Part shown: piece by piece, positions 13,215 through 13,948 of the stretch
Layout: the number at the start of each line of letters is the position of its first letter
Numbering within the stretch: position 1 is the first letter of the stretch
NCBI GenBank assembly: GCA_039188505.1
Contig: JBCCZC010000120.1
Span: 1 to 13,948 of the forward strand
DNA length: 13,948 nt
Direction: 5' to 3'
Source of the DNA: JBCCZC01 sp039188505
Lineage (GTDB): Bacteria; Pseudomonadota; Gammaproteobacteria; Xanthomonadales; SZUA-38
Notes under the pieces: generated by a model
Seen by the model: the letters and a program-made list of their open reading frames with translations, nothing else
Databases searched by the model: none
What the model was told of the DNA's origin: nothing
Position numbers and translations under genes: made by a program

Positions 13215-13948
13215 TTGGACGAACAGAAACTCTTCTCGCTCCTCGTCGATCTTCATCGCGACGGCGCTCGTCAGGGCCCCGGGAGCGAGGCCGACACGCT
13301 GCGCGCGCTGGCGCTGTCCGGAGTCGATGAAACGGGCGCGCTGCGGGTCGCCGATGTCGGTTGCGGGACCGGTGCAGCCGCCCTGGTCCTCGCCCAGCAG
13401 CTCCCGAACGCCCGGATCACCGCCGCGGACCTGTTCCAGGAATTCCTCGACGTGCTCGCGGAACGCGCCGCCGCCGCGGGCGTGGCTGACCGGATCTCGA
13501 CGCTGGCAGAGTCCATGGACGCCCTACCCCTCGCGCCGGACTCGCTCGATCTGCTCTGGTCCGAGGGTGCGATCTACAACATCGGTTTCGCCAATGGTCT
13601 CGAGGTCCTGAGGCCGCACCTCCGTACCGGTGGCGTGCTCGCCGTTTCCGAACTCACCTGGCTGCGCCCGGATCCGCCGGAGGAGATCCGCGACTTCTGG
13701 GAGTCCCAATACCCCGAGATCGCGACCGCGGCGGAGAAGATCGCCACACTGGAAGGCGCCGGCTACGATCTGCTGGGCTACTTCACGCTGTCCCCCTCGA
13801 GCTGGCTCGATCACTACTACGGCCCAACGGCGCAGCGGCTGCCGGCCTTTCGTGAGCGGCACGCGGACGAACCCGAGGCGGACGAGCTCATCGCCATGGA
13901 AGACCGGGAGGTCGCGCTCTATCGACGCTTCCAGGACCACTACAGCTA
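13215..13948 (+). CDS. Class I SAM-dependent methyltransferase, 3' end cut by window
   Basis: An open frame of 244 codons from TTG 13215 to the window end, with GGAG (13202-13205) 9 nt upstream. The product starts (M)DEQKLFSLLVDLHRDGARQGPGSEA. It has the SAM-binding motif I VADVGCGTGAAALVLA near residues 44-59 and an acidic motif at TAADLF (about 69-74). A WSEGAIYNIGF stretch near residues 115-125 and SELTWLRPDPPEE near 142-154 are typical of a methyltransferase subgroup with an RQGPGS opening. A DHYYGP motif also fits that subgroup. Cytoplasmic. The substrate is unknown. The C terminus, probably some 10-20 residues, lies outside the window. Because the frame has no stop here, length-based gene finders may miss it. 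Confidence 0.85.
   Translation, partial: MDEQKLFSLLVDLHRDGARQGPGSEADTLRALALSGVDETGALRVADVGCGTGAAALVLAQQLPNARITAADLFQEFLDVLAERAAAAGVADRISTLAESMDALPLAPDSLDLLWSEGAIYNIGFANGLEVLRPHLRTGGVLAVSELTWLRPDPPEEIRDFWESQYPEIATAAEKIATLEGAGYDLLGYFTLSPSSWLDHYYGPTAQRLPAFRERHADEPEADELIAMEDREVALYRRFQDHYS

Noticed and set aside
12237..13256. 339-codon minus-strand frame
   Set aside because: It lies opposite several well-supported + strand genes with overlapping starts and stops, and shows no recognisable domain.

Overview
The window is GC-rich, densely packed bacterial DNA with Shine-Dalgarno-led genes, short intergenic gaps and signal-peptide, lipobox and inner-membrane proteins typical of a Gram-negative cell. 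The large repeat protein ends in an FSDGFE-type tail, and its modules carry Cys-pair loops. I associate both with secreted proteins of the Xanthomonadales/Lysobacterales and neighbouring gammaproteobacteria such as Wenzhouxiangella-like lineages. That placement is a guess from motif memory, not a measured affiliation. I see no tRNA, rRNA, CRISPR array, intact insertion sequence or phage gene.

Layout. (1) Positions 1-1231 hold three small membrane proteins on the + strand. The third has its N-terminal membrane anchor only if translation starts at an ATC codon at 755. (2) 1444-4365 encodes a 973-residue exported protein: five carboxypeptidase-regulatory/CnaB-like modules, a seven-blade FG-GAP propeller and the C-terminal FSDGFE tail. 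(3) 4366-4695 is a scar-like gap with an antisense fragment of a membrane-protein gene and three adjacent hairpins. (4) A GNAT acetyltransferase (4696-5196, +) converges on an unknown two-TM membrane protein (5244-5999, -). (5) 6270-8609 (+) holds a signal peptidase I with an extra N-terminal membrane domain, a membrane-anchored metallo-beta-lactamase-fold hydrolase and a four-TM protein. (6) 8713-13948 (+) is a closely spaced run: an exported four-repeat VWA protein, an ABM-fold protein, an M23-like exported protein, a lipoprotein, a second ABM-fold protein, a single-TM protein and a class I methyltransferase cut by the window end. Two junctions in this run overlap (TAATG at 11669-11673, GTGA at 12699-12702), which suggests co-translation.

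How it fits together. Many products are exported or membrane-bound, so the region looks like accessory envelope functions rather than a classical pathway. Nothing here amounts to a recognisable defence, secretion or biosynthetic system. The least explained parts are the ATC-start gene, the relic plus hairpin cluster at 4432-4663, and the ABM/M23/lipoprotein/methyltransferase run.
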